From positions 1 through 64,000 of the forward strand of contig NZ_LZLV01000153.1 in assembly GCF_001673405.1 (NCBI RefSeq): 64,000 nucleotides of DNA. The letters are read 5' to 3'. Of the stretch, positions 16,940-25,489 are shown piece after piece (position 1 is the stretch's first letter; each line of letters begins with the position of its first letter). The position numbers were made by a program, and so were the translations under genes. The notes under the pieces are model-generated. The model searched no databases. It was not told the origin of the DNA and worked only from the letters and a program-made list of their open reading frames with translations. The stretch is from Mycobacterium sp. 1245111.1. GTDB taxonomy: Bacteria > Actinomycetota > Actinomycetes > Mycobacteriales > Mycobacteriaceae.

Positions 16940-18297
16940 GGCAGATTCAGGCCGCGCGCTGCGCCGTACAGGCCGCAGAGCCAGAAAGCCAGCGGGGCAA
17001 TCGTCGCCAGCGCGAAATACTGCGCCAGTTCCACGCTTCGCCGACCTGTCGGAAAGACTGTCGTTGAGCCGCTGATGAATCCAAGGTAGAGCGCAACGAG
17101 GCTCAGGGTCATCGACAGCGCCGCGATGGGCAGCGCCTGACGGGGGTACGCAACTGCGGCAGCAACGACAACCGCGCAGAGCGTCGCCGCCCCGCAGACG
17201 ATCGGCGGCACCGATCGACCGATGTCCTGATGCGCCCGCGCCCGAAGCACTAGCACGGTGCCTACCATGGCGGCGAAGCCGATACTGGGCAGCGAAAGTT
17301 TGGCTGCCGCACCGATGGCCCCCAGCGCGGCCGAGGCAGAGAATGCGGCGATCAGACTGTTGAGCCAGGTCCGCGCGCGGACCGCCTTTTCGCGCAGCCT
17401 ATCTGGGCTGTCGGCCGGCACCGGCGACAATCGTGCGAGCAGGACCGATATCGGTGCCGCCGCCTCGACGAGCGCCAACGAGATCGCTGCTAACCCTGCT
17501 CCAATCGCCGGCATCGGCGCGATGGTGACCGCACTCACCGCGGCCGCGATCGCACAGGCCGCTGCCAGGCATGTCAACGTGGTGAAGACGGCTGCGTGGC
17601 TGGCGAACCCGCGGACAATCGCCGCGACTGTGCCCATGGCGGCTACCGCGAAGAGCGCGTTGGGAGCACCCGGACCACCAGGGATGGCAAACAGCCCGGC
17701 AAGTGCGGCAAATCCGGCGCCCATCAAGCCCAAGGTCAGGCCCGCGCCCGGTTCGTCGAATACCCGATCCGCGATTACCGCCGCCAACACGGTGAGCAGT
17801 CCGATGCTCAGGGCAACGACGACGCAGCCCCTCCGGTGTGCGTCGACGTCAAAGGCCGTCCGGATCAGCACCGCGGCAGTAACGCCGGCCAGACAACAAG
17901 AGACCAGAGCGCCGGCAAGCCGCGTCGCGCGTCGGGTCCAGGGCCGTTCGGCCTGCGCGACGGTCGCCGCCACGGCCTCGGCCGCATCGTCGCAGGATGG
18001 CGGGACGAACTCAGTCGGCGAGCGAACCAGGAACAATGTGCAGCCATCCCGAATCCCCAATTCATTCAACGTCTTCGACGCATCCAGCACACCACCACCA
18101 GGGCGGGACAGCTGGAACGAGACAGCGGTGTTGACATTGCCCTGGCCCAGCGCGTCGACGATCGACGGGATGACTGATCCGACCGGCACCGCGGCCGACA
18201 CCACGAGGTCGACACGGGCGGCGTCGGCATGAACAGCCACTCGCCGCTGCCCGGTCGCTACCGACACCCGATACACATCGACCTCCCTTCGTCGCAT
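16936..18297 (-). CDS. eccD4: ESX-4 integral membrane protein EccD4
   Basis: A 453-residue EccD. Residues 1-95 form the ubiquitin-like cytoplasmic domain (YRVSVATGQRRVAVHADAA at the start). From about residue 125 there are roughly eleven hydrophobic helices, matching the EccD barrel that lines the ESX pore complex. The gene overlaps mycP4 by four bases and is divergent from eccC4. The intervening 89 bases (18298-18386) must hold the divergent promoters; no clear consensus was seen. Confidence 0.93.
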   Translation of the reverse strand: MRRREVDVYRVSVATGQRRVAVHADAARVDLVVSAAVPVGSVIPSIVDALGQGNVNTAVSFQLSRPGGGVLDASKTLNELGIRDGCTLFLVRSPTEFVPPSCDDAAEAVAATVAQAERPWTRRATRLAGALVSCCLAGVTAAVLIRTAFDVDAHRRGCVVVALSIGLLTVLAAVIADRVFDEPGAGLTLGLMGAGFAALAGLFAIPGGPGAPNALFAVAAMGTVAAIVRGFASHAAVFTTLTCLAAACAIAAAVSAVTIAPMPAIGAGLAAISLALVEAAAPISVLLARLSPVPADSPDRLREKAVRARTWLNSLIAAFSASAALGAIGAAAKLSLPSIGFAAMVGTVLVLRARAHQDIGRSVPPIVCGAATLCAVVVAAAVAYPRQALPIAALSMTLSLVALYLGFISGSTTVFPTGRRSVELAQYFALATIAPLAFWLCGLYGAARGLNLP

Positions 18298-18386
18298 CGG
18301 ACGCTAGCCGCACGGCACCTGACCCGTATGCGTTGCTCCACAGGCGACTTGCCGCGGAATACGGCTGTGCCTACCGTGCCCGAAAC

Positions 18387-21300
18387 ATGGAGGTCGATCA
18401 GGCGGAGCGAATACCGCCGCCGGCTCACGAGACCACGGACATCGACATCGCGGTACCACCGGAAGTAACGCGCACGCAGTCGAATCCGCTGATCCGCCTC
18501 GTGCCGATCATCACCGCCGTCGCAACGGTCGGCGCGATGGCTGCGGCGTACTACGCCCGATCGACTGTGGTGCGCAATCCGGCGTTCATGATGTTCCCGC
18601 TGATGATGCTCGTGTCTGCGGTCGCGACGGCGCTATCAGGCGCGGACCGGCGTCGCGGCCACATCAATGTCCAACGCGCAGACTATCTCGGCTATTTATC
18701 GGAGTTGCGGACCACCGTGCTGAAGAATGCAGCAGCACAGCACTATTCGATGACATGGCGCCACCCCGAGCCCGACACGCTGTGGACACTGGTCGGCGGC
18801 GCCCGCATGTGGGAGCGAGCAATCACGGACTCAGATTTCTGCCACGTGCGCATAGGCCTCGGAACGCTGCCTCTTGCGACGCGGTTGGTGGCGCCCGCCA
18901 CGCAGTCGGTGAACAGGTTGGACCCGGTGGGAGTGGCCGCGCTGCAGCGCTTTCTCCGGACGCACTCGACGGTGTCGAACCTCCCGATCGCGGTTCCGCT
19001 CGACGGGCTGGCCGCGGTACGCATCCGGGGCCACGCCAGCCAGGCGCGGGCGCTCGCGCGCGCGATGATCTGTCAATTGGCAGTGATGCACAGTCCGGAG
19101 ACGGTATCGATCGCGGCCGTCGTCGACGAGCGAAGCCGACCCGACTGGGAATGGCTGAAGTGGTTGCCGCACAACCGACATCCGAATGCCACCGACGACA
19201 TCGGACCGGCGCGGATGGTGTACCCCTCGGTTGCAGCGGCGCGTGCTGCGCTCGGCGCGCAAGGGCAGCGGCACACGGTCGTCGTCGTCGACAGCGAGGA
19301 GCGATCCGACGACCGCGCCGGCCACGCTGCCACGATGCTGACGATCGAGAGCACGGACGACGAGCCCCTGGTCGTGTTCGCGTCGGGCCAAGAAGTTGCC
19401 GCCCATGCCGATCAGCTGAGCTACGCGACCGCGCTGGTATGCGCGCAACGACTGGCCGGCTACCGGGTCGGCCGATCGAGCGCGCGGTCGCGCGGCACGG
19501 ATTGGCAGGACCTCGTCGGCATAGCTGATATCACTTGCTATTCCGCGGTTGCGCACCGGAGCGCCAAGACCCTTGACGAATTCCTTCGCGTGCCGGTCGG
19601 CACAAACGACACTGGCGAGCCGGTGGAACTCGACATCAAAGAAGCCGCTGCGAACGGAATGGGTCCGCACGGACTCTGCATCGGCGCAACGGGTTCCGGA
19701 AAGTCGGAGTTCCTCAGGACCGTCGCTCTCGGCATGATCGTCGGTCATTCACCGCAAGACCTCAACCTGGTGCTCGTCGACTTCAAAGGCGGTGCGACGT
19801 TCGCCGGACTCGACCCCGCCCCGCATGTGGCCGCGGTGATCACGAACTTGGCCGACAAGGCGGCGCTGGTAGCCAGAATGCGCGACGCGTTGATGGGCGA
19901 GATGTATCGCCGCCAAGAAGTGCTCCGCGCCGCGGGGAACCTCGACGGCGTTACGGCGTACGGCCGCAGGAGACGCGCCGGGGCGCGACTGGATCCGTTG
20001 CCGGCCTTGTTCATCATCGTCGACGAGTTCTCCGAATTGCTCAGTCAACAGCCAGATTTCGCCGATGTCTTCGTCGCGATCGGCCGGCTTGGACGGTCAT
20101 TGGGCATCCATCTGCTGTTGGCAAGTCAACGTCTGGATGAAGGCCGGTTGCGGGGTCTGGAATCGCATCTGTCTTATCGAATCTGCCTGAAGACACTCTC
20201 GGCCAACGAGTCTCGAACAGTGCTGGGCACACCCGATGCCTACGAGCTGCCCGGAACGCCGGGTGCCGCGTATCTGAGGGTGGGCACCGATGCGCCTGTC
20301 CGGTTCCAGACCGCGTTTGTCTCCGGCCCTAGTGCGACGTCACTCGCTGTCGACGAGCACGTTTCACCGGCTCGTAATACCGGGGCGCTGGTGCATGCGT
20401 TCACCACGGCACCCGTCGGCCCGGTCTCATGTGATCGCGGGGCCGACACCGAATCTGGCGCATACCGCACCGTGCTGCAGGCGATCATCGAACAACTATG
20501 CGACGATGGCCCGCGCGCGCACGAGGTATGGCTACCGCCGCTGTCGGCATCGCCGTCCCTGGACACCGTCGGTTGTGACCTCGAACCCGCGGCGACGTTG
20601 ACGGCTCCAATCGGAATCGTGGACCGTCCTTTCGAGCAGCGACGGACGCCGCTGATGGTCGATTTATCCGGGGCGGCAGGCAATGTCGCCGTGGTCGGCG
20701 CGCCGCAGTCCGGCAAGTCGACGGCGTTGCGGACGCTGATCACCGCCCTGGCGGTCACGCACGACCCGCGACTGGTGCAGTTCTACTGCCTCGATTTCGG
20801 CGGCGGCTCGTTGGCGATGCTGCGAGACTGGCCGCACGTCGGCTCCGTCGCGGGGCGTTCCGATGGCGAGCGGGTACGCAACACGCTGTTGCGACTCGCT
20901 GGCATCGTTCGGTCGCGTGAGACGCTTTTCCGTGAGCACGGCATCGAATCGATGGGCCACTATCGGCGGCTCAAGGCGGAGCAAGACCGGCGGTGCGACC
21001 GATTCGGCGATATCTTTCTCGTTGTCGACGGTTGGCTCAGCCTGCAACGCGAGGTCGAGGCAGCGGAGTCGTGGTTGACATCGCTTGCTGCGGAGGGCCT
21101 CTCGTACGGTGTACATACTGTGGTGACTGCCTCGCGTTGGGCGGAGATCAGGCCTGCCTTGAGGGATCAGATCGGAACGCGTATCGAGTTGCGGCTGGGT
21201 GACCCATCGGATTCCGAGGTGGACCGTCGTCGGGCTCAGCAGGTGCCAGAGGGAAATCCCGGGCGAGGGCTGTCCCAAGATGGCATGCACATGGTCGTCG

Positions 21301-22133
21301 CGCTACCCCGCCTTGACGGCGACGGCGTTGAGAGATTGCGGCGCCGCCATGGTGGATGGGTGGCGCCTCCCGTCCCAGTGCTACCGGCACACATTGATCT
21401 CGAGCGCATAGTCGAACAGGCGGCTGAGGTCGACACCGGGGTAGTACTTGGCGTCGAGGAGACCGAGCTTGAGTCGCTGACAATCGATTTCGCGCAGCAG
21501 CAACACCTGTTGATCCTCGGCGACGGCGAGTGCGGTAAGACAGCGACGTTGCGCGCTTTGTGCGGCGAGCTGCTGCGAACTACGAGTCCCGCCCAATGCC
21601 AACTATTTATCGTCGACCCGAGGCGCTCGCTACTTGGCGTTGTGGAGCCTCAATCCGGGCAGCTCGGCGACTACGTCACTTCTGTCGATGCGATACGCGA
21701 CGCCATGCCGCGGTTGCTGGAGCTACTGCGTCGACGATTGCCTCCCGCAGACGTGACGGCGACGCGATTGCGCGACAGATCGTGGTGGTGTGGACCGGAA
21801 ATCTACACCGTGATAGACGATTACGACCTTGTCGGCGGCGCGGGTGGTAACGCACTGACAGCGCTGCTTGAGATACTCCCGTATAGCCGAGATGTGGGAT
21901 TTCATCTTGTGGTGGCGCGTCGCTCTAGCGGTGCCGCCCGCGCCATGTTCGAGCCTGTGCTCGCCGGGCTCCGAGACGCCGGCTGCGCGACGCTGTTGAT
22001 GAGCGCAAGTGCCGAGGAGGGGCTGACTGTTGGCCCGGTGCGTCCGTCGCCGCTGCCGCCGGGGCGGGGAGTGTTGATTACGCGTCGCGGCGACCCGCAG
22101 ACGATCCAAGTTGGGTGGACACCGGTGCCGTGA
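18387..22133 (+). CDS. eccC4: ESX-4 FtsK/SpoIIIE-type ATPase EccC4
   Basis: 1248 residues from the ATG at 18387 (a TTG at 18333 is possible). Two membrane helices near residues 35-75 are followed by three P-loop ATPase domains: Walker A GATGSGKSE (about residue 433), GAPQSGKST (about 771) and GDGECGKTA (about 1045). Domain 1 has Walker B LFIIVDEFSE. In domain 3 the Walker B position reads YTVIDDYDL. EccC is the motor that recognises WXG100 substrates by binding C-terminal signals to its last domain. Translationally coupled to the next gene. ESX-4 encodes EccC as a single polypeptide, unlike ESX-1. Confidence 0.95.
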   Translation: MEVDQAERIPPPAHETTDIDIAVPPEVTRTQSNPLIRLVPIITAVATVGAMAAAYYARSTVVRNPAFMMFPLMMLVSAVATALSGADRRRGHINVQRADYLGYLSELRTTVLKNAAAQHYSMTWRHPEPDTLWTLVGGARMWERAITDSDFCHVRIGLGTLPLATRLVAPATQSVNRLDPVGVAALQRFLRTHSTVSNLPIAVPLDGLAAVRIRGHASQARALARAMICQLAVMHSPETVSIAAVVDERSRPDWEWLKWLPHNRHPNATDDIGPARMVYPSVAAARAALGAQGQRHTVVVVDSEERSDDRAGHAATMLTIESTDDEPLVVFASGQEVAAHADQLSYATALVCAQRLAGYRVGRSSARSRGTDWQDLVGIADITCYSAVAHRSAKTLDEFLRVPVGTNDTGEPVELDIKEAAANGMGPHGLCIGATGSGKSEFLRTVALGMIVGHSPQDLNLVLVDFKGGATFAGLDPAPHVAAVITNLADKAALVARMRDALMGEMYRRQEVLRAAGNLDGVTAYGRRRRAGARLDPLPALFIIVDEFSELLSQQPDFADVFVAIGRLGRSLGIHLLLASQRLDEGRLRGLESHLSYRICLKTLSANESRTVLGTPDAYELPGTPGAAYLRVGTDAPVRFQTAFVSGPSATSLAVDEHVSPARNTGALVHAFTTAPVGPVSCDRGADTESGAYRTVLQAIIEQLCDDGPRAHEVWLPPLSASPSLDTVGCDLEPAATLTAPIGIVDRPFEQRRTPLMVDLSGAAGNVAVVGAPQSGKSTALRTLITALAVTHDPRLVQFYCLDFGGGSLAMLRDWPHVGSVAGRSDGERVRNTLLRLAGIVRSRETLFREHGIESMGHYRRLKAEQDRRCDRFGDIFLVVDGWLSLQREVEAAESWLTSLAAEGLSYGVHTVVTASRWAEIRPALRDQIGTRIELRLGDPSDSEVDRRRAQQVPEGNPGRGLSQDGMHMVVALPRLDGDGVERLRRRHGGWVAPPVPVLPAHIDLERIVEQAAEVDTGVVLGVEETELESLTIDFAQQQHLLILGDGECGKTATLRALCGELLRTTSPAQCQLFIVDPRRSLLGVVEPQSGQLGDYVTSVDAIRDAMPRLLELLRRRLPPADVTATRLRDRSWWCGPEIYTVIDDYDLVGGAGGNALTALLEILPYSRDVGFHLVVARRSSGAARAMFEPVLAGLRDAGCATLLMSASAEEGLTVGPVRPSPLPPGRGVLITRRGDPQTIQVGWTPVP

Positions 22134-23341
22134 GGGCGCACCTCATCGAGGTCGGTCCAGCTGCGGTTCGTCGATTATGTTGCGGCGGAGCGACTGTCGC
22201 CGACGCTGACGCCGAACGGGAGGCGTTCGCGAGCATCGACGACCCCGTGGCCCTTGTCGGCCTTCGACCGGTGAGCGTCGAATCGCTATGGCGACAGGTC
22301 CTTGCGTCCGTCGACTGCGGGTCGGCCGGGCAGGTGACGATCGTGCACCCGTCCTGGTGGTCGCCGCACCGGCTCGATGTCATCCGCGCCGCCGCGCAGG
22401 ATTTGGCAGGCCTTGCCGAGATGCGGTCGCGCTCATGGCTGCTGGCTAAGGCCTCTCCTTCCGGGACTGCGTCGGCGACGTTGGTCGTAGAAATCGCAGA
22501 CGGTTTCGTGGTCGCGACCGGCGACGGTGTGGCGGTCGAAGCGCGCAATCGGGACGTCGAGGTCGTCGCGGAGGCTGTCGCGGATTCAGTCCTTACGACG
22601 GCACCCGGCACCGCTCAGACGGCGGTCATCGATGCCCCGGCAACTGTGCGCGGGGCTCGAAGACTCGCAGCGGCGATCGTCAAGCGTCTGCCGCACACCG
22701 CCGGGATGACGGTGGTGCTTGTCGACGACATCCGGCTGAGAAGGATGGTCGGAGAGCTGAAACCGAGCGATCAAACATTCGCTGAGTCGAATCACCCGAG
22801 AAGGGCGGAGAGGGCTTGGCAGGGATTGACGTTGGCGGTGATCGTGGCCGGTGCGGTCATCGGCGTGGGCGCGGTCCATCGTCATACCGCCGCTCGCGCA
22901 AATGAGCCCTTACCGACGACGTACTTCGTGGAAGGTCACGTCGCACTTGAGATTCCGGCTCAGTGGCCGACGCGGCGCATCGTAGCGGGACCGGGTTCGG
23001 CGCGAGTAGAGATACGTTCGCCAACGGATCCGGACGTGGCGCTCCAGGTAACGCAGTCGCGCGTCGCGTTGCCGGGTATGGACGCGACCGCGGAGTTTCT
23101 CAAGAGTGCGATCGACGCTGCGCCGGTCGGCGTATTCGTCGACTTCAACCCGGCGGCCCGTAGTGCAGGACATGCCGTGGTGACGTATCGCGAGGTTCGG
23201 GATGAGCATGACATCCGCTGGACGGTGTGGGTCGACAAGTTGGTCCGGATCAGTATCGGATGTCAGAACCCCCGCGGTCGCGACGCCGCCGTGCGCCGGG
23301 AGTGTGAAACCGCAGTTCGGTCAGCGCGGGCATTGATCTGA
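22130..23341 (+). CDS. Type VII secretion-associated protein, Rv3446c family
   Basis: 403 residues from the GTG at 22130, whose GTGA overlaps the eccC4 stop; a GTG at 22115 is also possible. Residues 1-230 look cytoplasmic and partly ATPase-like in composition (VVEIADGFVVATGDGVAVEA). One membrane helix lies at about residues 235-255 (LTLAVIVAGAVIGVGAVH). The C-terminal extracytoplasmic domain contains HVALEIPAQWPTRR and WTVWVDKLVRISIGCQNP, as in the TIGR03931-type proteins found only in ESX-4 loci. No enzyme activity is recognised. It lies between eccC4 and the Esx pair, suggesting a structural or substrate-handling role. Confidence 0.85.
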   Translation: MRAHLIEVGPAAVRRLCCGGATVADADAEREAFASIDDPVALVGLRPVSVESLWRQVLASVDCGSAGQVTIVHPSWWSPHRLDVIRAAAQDLAGLAEMRSRSWLLAKASPSGTASATLVVEIADGFVVATGDGVAVEARNRDVEVVAEAVADSVLTTAPGTAQTAVIDAPATVRGARRLAAAIVKRLPHTAGMTVVLVDDIRLRRMVGELKPSDQTFAESNHPRRAERAWQGLTLAVIVAGAVIGVGAVHRHTAARANEPLPTTYFVEGHVALEIPAQWPTRRIVAGPGSARVEIRSPTDPDVALQVTQSRVALPGMDATAEFLKSAIDAAPVGVFVDFNPAARSAGHAVVTYREVRDEHDIRWTVWVDKLVRISIGCQNPRGRDAAVRRECETAVRSARALI

Positions 23342-23405
23342 GATCGGTGGGAACCAGGCGCTGCCGGTTCGAGTCTTATTTGTCATGAGCGTGGAAAGAG
23401 GACAC

Positions 23406-23732
23406 GTGAGCGCACCGACAGGTGGCAATGCACTCAGTACCGATTTCGACTTGATGAGGTCGGTCGCGGCGACGATTGATACCCGCAATGAGGAGATTCG
23501 TGCGGCGCTGCAGGCCTTTATCGGGCGCATGACTGGCGTGCCGCAATCGGTGTGGGGCGGACTGGCGGCGTCGAGATTCAAAGACGTGGTGCACCGGTGG
23601 AACGCCGAGTCGGTGAAACTCCATCAAGCGCTGCACGGCATTGCGGAGACCATTCGCTACAACGAAACCTCGCTTCGGGACGCCGCTGAGAACCATGCGC
23701 TGCACATCGGTGCTGCCGCCGGAAACCTGTGA
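23406..23732 (+). CDS. esxU: ESX-4 WXG100 protein EsxU
   Basis: 108 residues from the GTG at 23406, with AGAGGA five bases upstream; the frame extends to 23385. NADFDLMRS-type start here reads STDFDLMRSVAATID. The WXG turn is SVWGGLAASRF in mid-protein, flanked by two helices (NEEIRAALQAFIGRMTG and DVVHRWNAESVKLHQALHG). No clear C-terminal YxxxD/E signal is visible, so secretion may depend on its partner or on EccC docking. It ends in GTGA shared with the possible esxT start; the pair is expected to form a heterodimer. Confidence 0.92.
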   Translation: MSAPTGGNALSTDFDLMRSVAATIDTRNEEIRAALQAFIGRMTGVPQSVWGGLAASRFKDVVHRWNAESVKLHQALHGIAETIRYNETSLRDAAENHALHIGAAAGNL

Positions 23733-23743
23733 GGCCGGCGGCG

Positions 23744-24049
23744 ATGGATTCGCGATTGTCATACAACTTCGACGAGATAGAAGCTTCTGTTCGCCAAGAC
23801 ATTCACTCCGCGTCGGCGCAGTTCAACTCGGCGTTGCAGGACCTCAAGGCGCAGGTCGCTCCGTTACAGGAACTGTGGACTCGCGAAGCGGCGACGGCAT
23901 ACGGCGTGGAGCAGATCAAGTGGCATCAGGCTGCCCATGCACTCAACGAAATCTTGACGGACCTCGGCAACGCCGTCCGCGATGGCGCCGACGATGTCGC
24001 GGCCGCCGACCACCGAGCGGCAGGGGTGTGGGACCGGCACGGGCGGTGA
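23744..24049 (+). CDS. esxT: ESX-4 WXG100-like protein EsxT
   Basis: 101 residues from the ATG at 23744 (MDSRLSYNFDEIEASVRQDI). A GTG at 23729, overlapping the esxU stop, would add MRPAA. It is a helical hairpin, but the turn reads ELWTREAAT, lacking the glycine of WXG, and no YxxxD/E tail is present. Residues such as QIKWHQAAHALNEILTDLG are shared with M. tuberculosis EsxT, so the missing motif is a property of the family. Pairs with EsxU. Ends the ESX-4 operon just before a strong terminator. Confidence 0.9.
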   Translation: MDSRLSYNFDEIEASVRQDIHSASAQFNSALQDLKAQVAPLQELWTREAATAYGVEQIKWHQAAHALNEILTDLGNAVRDGADDVAAADHRAAGVWDRHGR

Positions 24050-24064
24050 GTGTGTCCAGAGACC

Positions 24065-24115
24065 CTGCGCGGTTCCGTCGGTGGGAGAGACCGACGGAAC
24101 CGCGCAGTTCTTTTC
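24065..24115 (+). terminator. Strong intrinsic terminator after the ESX-4 operon
   Basis: A perfect 18-base-pair stem (CTGCGCGGTTCCGTCGGT at 24065-24082 and its complement at 24090-24107) with a 7-base loop, followed by TTCTTTTC. It starts 15 bases after esxT and is the strongest terminator-like structure in the window. It isolates ESX-4 from rplM. Confidence 0.9.
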
Positions 24116-24143
24116 TCATGAGTCACAGCAGCACCGTCTCTCG

Positions 24144-24235
24144 GGTGGCACTCTTTTTTGAAATCGTGCTCATATGCGATATCACCGGGCCGGGTGATAT
24201 CGCCGGTGGTCACAAAACGAAAAAAGAGTGCCACC
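24144..24235. repeat. Nested inverted-repeat element between esxT and rplM
   Basis: A 92-base element bounded by perfect 16-base inverted repeats, GGTGGCACTCTTTTTT at 24144-24159 and its complement at 24220-24235. Inside is a second perfect 11-base-pair palindrome, GCGATATCACC at 24176-24186 and its complement at 24193-24203. The 406-base gap 24050-24455 also holds the terminator above and the rplM promoter; nothing in it looks coding. It could be a miniature mobile element, a large RNA hairpin or a bidirectional terminator. Confidence 0.75.
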
Positions 24236-24301
24236 TCGGATCGGGGACAGATGAGGTTCGTGAGCCCGTTGAGGTTTGCGGGCGCCGGTGAAGGACACGT
24301 T

Positions 24302-24331
24302 TTGACCTGCCCGGATAACCGCAGGTAAGCT
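24302..24331 (+). promoter_or_regulatory. Predicted promoter of rplM-rpsI
   Basis: TTGACC at 24302-24307 and TAAGCT at 24326-24331 are 18 bases apart, close to the mycobacterial housekeeping -35/-10 pattern. They precede rplM by 124 bases, leaving a long untranslated leader. Confidence 0.6.
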
Positions 24332-24455
24332 GCTCCGTTGGCGTGCGGAACGCCGGGACTCGGGTCAACGTCGGTCGCCGAGAACATCCCCTCCGCAAGC
24401 GTCTGACCGGCACCCGGGTCACCGGGATCCACTCGAGAGAAGGATAGGTAAGCGC

Positions 24456-24899
24456 GTGTCCACTTACGTGCCTAAGGCGGGTGACACCACGCGGACGTGG
24501 TACGTCATCGACGCCCAGGACGTGGTGCTCGGTCGCCTTGCCGTGGCGGCAGCCAACCTGCTGCGCGGCAAGAACAAGCCCACATTCACCCCCAACGTCG
24601 ACGGCGGTGACTTCGTCATCATCGTCAACGCCGAAAAGGTCGCTCTGAGCGGCGACAAAGAACACAAGAAGCTGGCCTACCGCCACTCGGGTTACCCCGG
24701 CGGGCTCAAGAGCCGCACGATCGGTGAGCTGCTGCAAAAGCATCCCGACCGCGTCGTCGAGAAGGCCATCGTCGGCATGATCCCCAAGAACAAGCTCGGC
24801 CGTCAGATCAAGCGCAAGCTGCACGTTTACGCCGGTCCGCAGCACCCCCACGCTGCTCAGCAGCCGACCCCGTACGAGATCAAGCAGGTGGCCCAGTAA
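24456..24899 (+). CDS. rplM: 50S ribosomal protein L13
   Basis: A 147-residue L13, GTG at 24456 after AGAAGGATAGG. It begins MSTYVPKAGDTTRTWYVID and shows VVLGRLAVAAANLLRGK, GDFVIIVNAEKV and the signature MIPKNKLGRQIKRKLHVYAG minus its end. An early 50S assembly protein. Its stop and the rpsI start overlap by one base (TAATG), the standard L13-S9 coupling. Confidence 0.98.
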   Translation: MSTYVPKAGDTTRTWYVIDAQDVVLGRLAVAAANLLRGKNKPTFTPNVDGGDFVIIVNAEKVALSGDKEHKKLAYRHSGYPGGLKSRTIGELLQKHPDRVVEKAIVGMIPKNKLGRQIKRKLHVYAGPQHPHAAQQPTPYEIKQVAQ

Positions 24900-25390
24900 T
24901 GACCGAGACCGCAGGAACCGAAACCGAGGTCGTTGCCGACCAGGTCGAAGAGACCGTCGTCGAAGCTGCCGCCCCGGCCCCGCGCGAGGACCACATCGTC
25001 ATCGAGCGCCCGATCCAGACCGTCGGCCGCCGCAAGGAAGCCGTCGTGCGGGTCCGCCTGGTGCCCGGCACCGGCAAGTTCGACCTCGACGGCCGCAGCC
25101 TGGAGGCCTACTTCCCGAACAAGGTGCACCAGCAGCTGATCAAGGCCCCGCTGGTGACCGTCGACCGGGTGGACTCCTTCGACGTCTACGCCCACCTCGA
25201 CGGTGGCGGCCCGTCCGGCCAGGCCGGCGCGCTGCGGCTGGCGATCGCCCGGGCGCTGATCCTGGTCCAGCCCGAGGACCGGCCCGCGCTGAAGAAGGCC
25301 GGCTTCCTCACCCGTGACCCGCGTGCCACCGAGCGCAAGAAGTACGGCTTGAAGAAAGCCCGTAAGGCGCCTCAGTACAGCAAGCGCTGA
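24899..25390 (+). CDS. rpsI: 30S ribosomal protein S9
   Basis: A 163-residue S9 with an acidic N-terminal extension of about 38 residues (ETEVVADQVEETVVEAAAP) common in mycobacteria. The conserved core has TVGRRKEAVVRVRLVPGTGK, GGGPSGQAGALRLAIARAL and the basic tail KKARKAPQYSKR, whose final arginine reaches the P-site tRNA. Coupled to rplM. Confidence 0.98.
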   Translation: MTETAGTETEVVADQVEETVVEAAAPAPREDHIVIERPIQTVGRRKEAVVRVRLVPGTGKFDLDGRSLEAYFPNKVHQQLIKAPLVTVDRVDSFDVYAHLDGGGPSGQAGALRLAIARALILVQPEDRPALKKAGFLTRDPRATERKKYGLKKARKAPQYSKR

Positions 25391-25489
25391 TCCAGGCGGC
25401 AATCACGGCCGCGTTTCAGTTGGGTGGCACTACGGGCATTCCCCATGTCACGCGTGTGCGCGGTCACCAACTGTGAGAGGTTTGACCGC

